A program made the translations under genes and the position numbers. Shown here in pieces: positions 60,850 to 63,718 of a stretch of DNA of 63,718 nt. The notes beneath the pieces were generated by a model, which was not told where the DNA came from, did not search any database, and was given only the letters and a program-made list of their open reading frames with translations. The stretch is from Cytophagaceae bacterium (GTDB taxonomy: Bacteria > Bacteroidota > Bacteroidia > Cytophagales > Flexibacteraceae): NCBI GenBank assembly GCA_027485575.1, contig JAIXQU010000068.1, positions 1-63,718 on the forward strand, in the 5' to 3' direction. How positions within the stretch are numbered: the stretch's first letter is position 1; the number at the start of each line of letters is the position of its first letter.

Positions 60850-62337
60850 ATGAATTTTCTAGGTATCGACATCGGATCTTCGTCCATAAAAGTGGCCCTT
60901 GTACAAGGTAACACACTGGAAGCCATAGGTTATGCCCAATCGCCAGGCACAGAAATGGAGATCATTGCACACCGTGCCGGTTGGGCAGAACAAGAGCCAA
61001 AGACCTGGTGGAACCATCTGGTCCTTGCCTGCATACAATTAAAAGCCAGCTATCCCACCGAATATAGCAAAATTGCCAGTGTTGGAATCACCTACCAGAT
61101 GCATGGTTTGGTTTTAACCGATGAAAATCTGGAACCAATCCGGCCTTCCATAATTTGGTGCGACAGCCGGGCGGTTTCCATAGGAGATCAGGCATTTAAA
61201 GAATTAGGAAAAGAGAATTGCCTGTCAAGGTTCCTGAATTCTCCCGGAAATTTTACCGCATCCAAATTAAAGTGGGTCAAGGACAATGAGCCTTCTGTCT
61301 ATGAAAGGGCCAAACATGCTTTTTTACCGGGAGACTACATCGCCGCCCGATTGACAGGAGAGATCGGTACTACCTTTTCTGGTTTGTCAGAAGGAATCTT
61401 ATGGGATTTTATCAACGACAAACCCGCCAATTCCCTGATGACCTATTTTGATTTTGACCACAACCTTTTTCCTAAACCCCATGAATCTTTTTGTTTCCAG
61501 GGAGCAATAAAAAACAATGTTTTGGCTGAATTGGGTCTTCCTCCTGGGGTTCAATTGGGCTACAGGGCTGGAGACCAGCCAAATAATGCTTTTGCACTTG
61601 GTGTCATGGATCCGGGACAAATTGGTGCCAATGCCGGAACATCCGGGGTTATTTATGGAATTTCCAATCAACTCACCGCCGATCCTTTGTCACGAATCAA
61701 CAGTTTTGCACATGTAAATCATACACCCGATCACATTCGGATTGGTGTTTTGGCATGCCTTAATGGTACTGGAAATTTTTACAGTTGGGTTAGAAAACTC
61801 ATTGCCTCGGGAGGAGCCCAATTGCCAGACTATCAATACATGAACGACATGGCAGCTACCATTCATCCCGGTTGTGACCACCTCAAGGCATATCCGTTTG
61901 GGAATGGCGCCGAAAGGTTGCTGAATAACCACAATCCGGGTGGCAGCTTTTCAGGTCTTAACTTCAATGTCCACACCCCAGCTCATTTGATTCGTGCCAC
62001 GCAGGAGGGCATTGTGTTTGCATTAAATTACGGTTTTGAAATTATGAAGGAAATCAAAATTGAAACCCAAACGGTGAGGGCTGGAAATGCCAATTTGTTT
62101 TTAAGCCCGTTATTCAGACAGATTTTTGTGGATGTCACCCAGTCAGAACTTCAATTGGTAGATTCCAATGGAAGTCTTGGTGCTGCCGTAGGTGGGGCGA
62201 TTGGCCTTGGAAAAATCAAACATAGCGATTGGCAGTCAAGCTTAAAACCTATGGCAAATATCAGTCCGGACACAAAGCGTTCTGCATGGTATGCCGATTT
62301 ATACAAAGGATGGAAATCCAAATTAGACCTTAATTAA
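60850..62337 (+). CDS. xylB: Xylulokinase-like FGGY carbohydrate kinase
   Basis: The 495-residue FGGY kinase begins MNFLGIDIGSSSIKVAL (phosphate-1 loop) and contains ITYQMHGLVLTDENLEPI and IIWCDSR, the sugar-binding face of xylulokinases, and GNAGTSGVI/GANAGTSG for the second phosphate motif, with AGNANLFLSPLFRQIF in the C-terminal half. It would phosphorylate D-xylulose or a related ketose. No xylA, transporter or regulator lies beside it, so the sugar is not certain; the YQMHG motif favours xylulokinase. It is divergent from the alpha-2-macroglobulin gene (176 bp apart). Confidence 0.84.
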   Translation: MNFLGIDIGSSSIKVALVQGNTLEAIGYAQSPGTEMEIIAHRAGWAEQEPKTWWNHLVLACIQLKASYPTEYSKIASVGITYQMHGLVLTDENLEPIRPSIIWCDSRAVSIGDQAFKELGKENCLSRFLNSPGNFTASKLKWVKDNEPSVYERAKHAFLPGDYIAARLTGEIGTTFSGLSEGILWDFINDKPANSLMTYFDFDHNLFPKPHESFCFQGAIKNNVLAELGLPPGVQLGYRAGDQPNNAFALGVMDPGQIGANAGTSGVIYGISNQLTADPLSRINSFAHVNHTPDHIRIGVLACLNGTGNFYSWVRKLIASGGAQLPDYQYMNDMAATIHPGCDHLKAYPFGNGAERLLNNHNPGGSFSGLNFNVHTPAHLIRATQEGIVFALNYGFEIMKEIKIETQTVRAGNANLFLSPLFRQIFVDVTQSELQLVDSNGSLGAAVGGAIGLGKIKHSDWQSSLKPMANISPDTKRSAWYADLYKGWKSKLDLN

Positions 62338-62406
62338 TGTAGTTTGAAAAATAATTTATTTCTTTGCCATATAATTGAGGTTTAAATCAGCCTTACCAAG
62401 AATATT

Positions 62407-63718
62407 ATGAAAACATTATTTACCGTCAGGAAGATGAGATTTCTCTGGAACTCTTTCTTCATTTTATTTCTTTTATCCCACAGTCTTCAGGCCCAGGTTC
62501 ATTTTTCTGAAAACTTTAATGGCAATTCTATACCATCAACATGGGCGGTTACAGATGGCGGAGAGGGAGCCTGTAAATGGATGATCCATGCCCCCGGCGA
62601 TATTTCATTTGAGCCGGTGACCATGCTGAATTCAAATTTTTTGTTTGTAAACAGTGATAGTGCCGGTTCCGGAACAGTAGGAGATGAAACAATAACATCA
62701 CCTGTCATTTCGGCTCCAACTGGTGTGGGTGTATTTTTGGAGTTTGCCCAGTATTACAGGGATTATACCAGCTCCACAACCGATTCCGCCATCGTTGAAG
62801 TATTCAATGGCAGCAATTGGATAAACATTCAAAAACGAAGTGGCGCAAATCTCGGAACAGGTGCGCAACCTGTCATTACAAAATTGAACATCACCCAGTA
62901 TGTGAATGCGGGATTAAAAATCAGATTCAGATATAAAGGAGAATATTGCTTTTTTTGGGCGGTTGACAATGTCCGGATCTTTTCACCTTCTGCCAATGAT
63001 GTTGGTGTAACAGCCATTCAAGGCTTTGGTGGTTGTGGTTTGCCTGCAAGTTTTCCTGTTACCATAAAAATCAGCAATTTTGGTGGAACCGCTCAAACTT
63101 CCGTTCCGGTCTCATATAAAGTCAATAACCTTCCCGCTGTTTCTGAAACATTCACCGGAAACCTTGGCTCAGGAGATTCTGCTACCTACACTTTTTCTAC
63201 TCCTTTTCAGGTAAATCCTGGAACCAATTACAGTTTTTCTGCATGGACTTCTCTTGTTGGTGATGCCATTTCTTCAAATGACTCAGTTAAAAACAGAGTT
63301 GGCAGGAGTGCGCCAGGTAGTTTTCCAATAGTTGAATTCACCAATTATACAGGAGACAATTTGTCAACCACGTATGCGGGTTGGTCAGAGAAAACCGGGC
63401 TGAATCCTACCGGAACTTTTTCATCATGGTTGGCATCCAATTTGGAACAAACCACTTTTTTTGGGAGCACGACTGCTAAAATCAACCTGTTTTCAACGGG
63501 AAAAAGAGAGTGGATTATTTCCCCCGCTGTGGTTCCTCCAGCCAATTCTGTTGTAAAATTCAAAATTGCAATTACCGATTATCTGGGAATCACCAGCGCA
63601 ACAATGGGTTCAGACGATTCTATTAAAGTAAAGGTAAGTACCAATTGTGGTGCGACATGGACAACTTTGAAGAGTTTTTCTTCAGTCGATGCACTATCCA
63701 ACCAGTTGGTAGATTTCC
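62407..63718 (+). CDS. Secreted choice-of-anchor J protein, truncated by the window edge
   Basis: An open frame runs from ATG 62407 to the right end (437 codons) with no stop. It has a signal peptide (ending near LQAQV, about residue 30), a choice-of-anchor J (jelly-roll) domain beginning FSENFNGNSIPSTWAV (about 33-195), a CARDB-like beta domain (about 198-300, DVGVTAIQGFGGCGLPASFPVTIKI split over strands), and a second anchor J domain starting near 315. This composition is typical of T9SS-exported surface proteins; the sorting domain is presumably beyond the window. An internal ATG at 62434 is an alternative start closer to the hydrophobic core. Confidence 0.82.
   Translation, partial: MKTLFTVRKMRFLWNSFFILFLLSHSLQAQVHFSENFNGNSIPSTWAVTDGGEGACKWMIHAPGDISFEPVTMLNSNFLFVNSDSAGSGTVGDETITSPVISAPTGVGVFLEFAQYYRDYTSSTTDSAIVEVFNGSNWINIQKRSGANLGTGAQPVITKLNITQYVNAGLKIRFRYKGEYCFFWAVDNVRIFSPSANDVGVTAIQGFGGCGLPASFPVTIKISNFGGTAQTSVPVSYKVNNLPAVSETFTGNLGSGDSATYTFSTPFQVNPGTNYSFSAWTSLVGDAISSNDSVKNRVGRSAPGSFPIVEFTNYTGDNLSTTYAGWSEKTGLNPTGTFSSWLASNLEQTTFFGSTTAKINLFSTGKREWIISPAVVPPANSVVKFKIAITDYLGITSATMGSDDSIKVKVSTNCGATWTTLKSFSSVDALSNQLVDF

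Noticed and set aside
1-63718. CRISPR arrays, tRNA or rRNA genes, transposases
   Set aside because: No regularly spaced direct repeats, no cloverleaf-like segments with conserved TTC motifs, and no transposase-like ORF were noticed on reading both strands; a tRNA scan was not possible here.

Overview
The window is chromosomal DNA of a member of the Bacteroidota. It is AT-rich. Several secreted proteins end in type IX secretion (T9SS) sorting domains. DUF4270 and FISUMP lipoproteins, the 51-residue DUF4295 protein beside L33 and FtsY, a phylum-style L33, TAnnTTTG promoter elements and a lack of Shine-Dalgarno motifs all fit that phylum. The gene mix (cyanophycin synthetase family, gliding-type C-terminal domains, T9SS amylase) suggests a Cytophagales or related lineage, but order cannot be fixed from the sequence alone. 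No phage, insertion sequence with a transposase, CRISPR array, rRNA or tRNA was seen; most of the window is core chromosome.

Layout. 0-16 kb is mostly minus strand: uridine kinase, ABC exporter, membrane-anchored helix-hairpin-helix protein, cyanophycin synthetase and YifB; then a plus-strand NAD-salvage operon (pnuC, a coiled-coil gene, a NadR-type kinase); then DUF423 and ABC-F (Uup) genes, a Cys-repeat lipoprotein, recR, PBP1A and panC. 16.5-20 kb is a plus-strand operon of a truncated glycogen-synthase-like protein, a DUF4270 lipoprotein and a FISUMP lipoprotein. 20-27 kb holds an AT-rich GT-C membrane protein, a DECR1-like reductase, a TVP38 protein, a T9SS alpha-amylase and a divergent T9SS-exported small protein. 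27.4-31 kb is a plus-strand run (SGNH hydrolase, NAD(P)-binding protein, metallo-beta-lactamase-fold protein, PabB). 31-43 kb has TerC, a beta-propeller lipoprotein, a SCO1-like protein, a TerB-ABCG fusion with a partner lipoprotein, DedA, a CocE-type hydrolase, an LD-carboxypeptidase, an FkbM methyltransferase and an M42-type peptidase. 43.1-43.5 kb is the only gap above 300 bp and contains a MITE-like element. 43.5-50.7 kb carries a DUF1684/RadC/His-tailed membrane protein operon, then rpmG, DUF4295, ftsY, a surface-type protein, nuoI-nuoJ-SUI1 and pruA. 50.7-60.7 kb is a minus-strand envelope block (giant T9SS type B protein, PorT-like barrel, alpha-2-macroglobulin). The right end has a xylulokinase-like gene and a T9SS-type secreted protein cut by the window edge.

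The genes mostly serve envelope building and export, cofactor synthesis or salvage (NAD, pantothenate, folate), translation and membrane targeting, and polysaccharide use. The most unusual items are the half glycogen synthase that has lost its substrate motif, the TerB-ABCG fusion with its lipoprotein, the coiled-coil gene inside the nicotinamide riboside operon, the tandem Cys-motif lipoprotein tied to recR, the MITE-like palindrome, and tail-to-tail genes that share or abut stop codons. No complete undescribed system could be demonstrated; the TerB-ABCG/lipoprotein pair is the best candidate.
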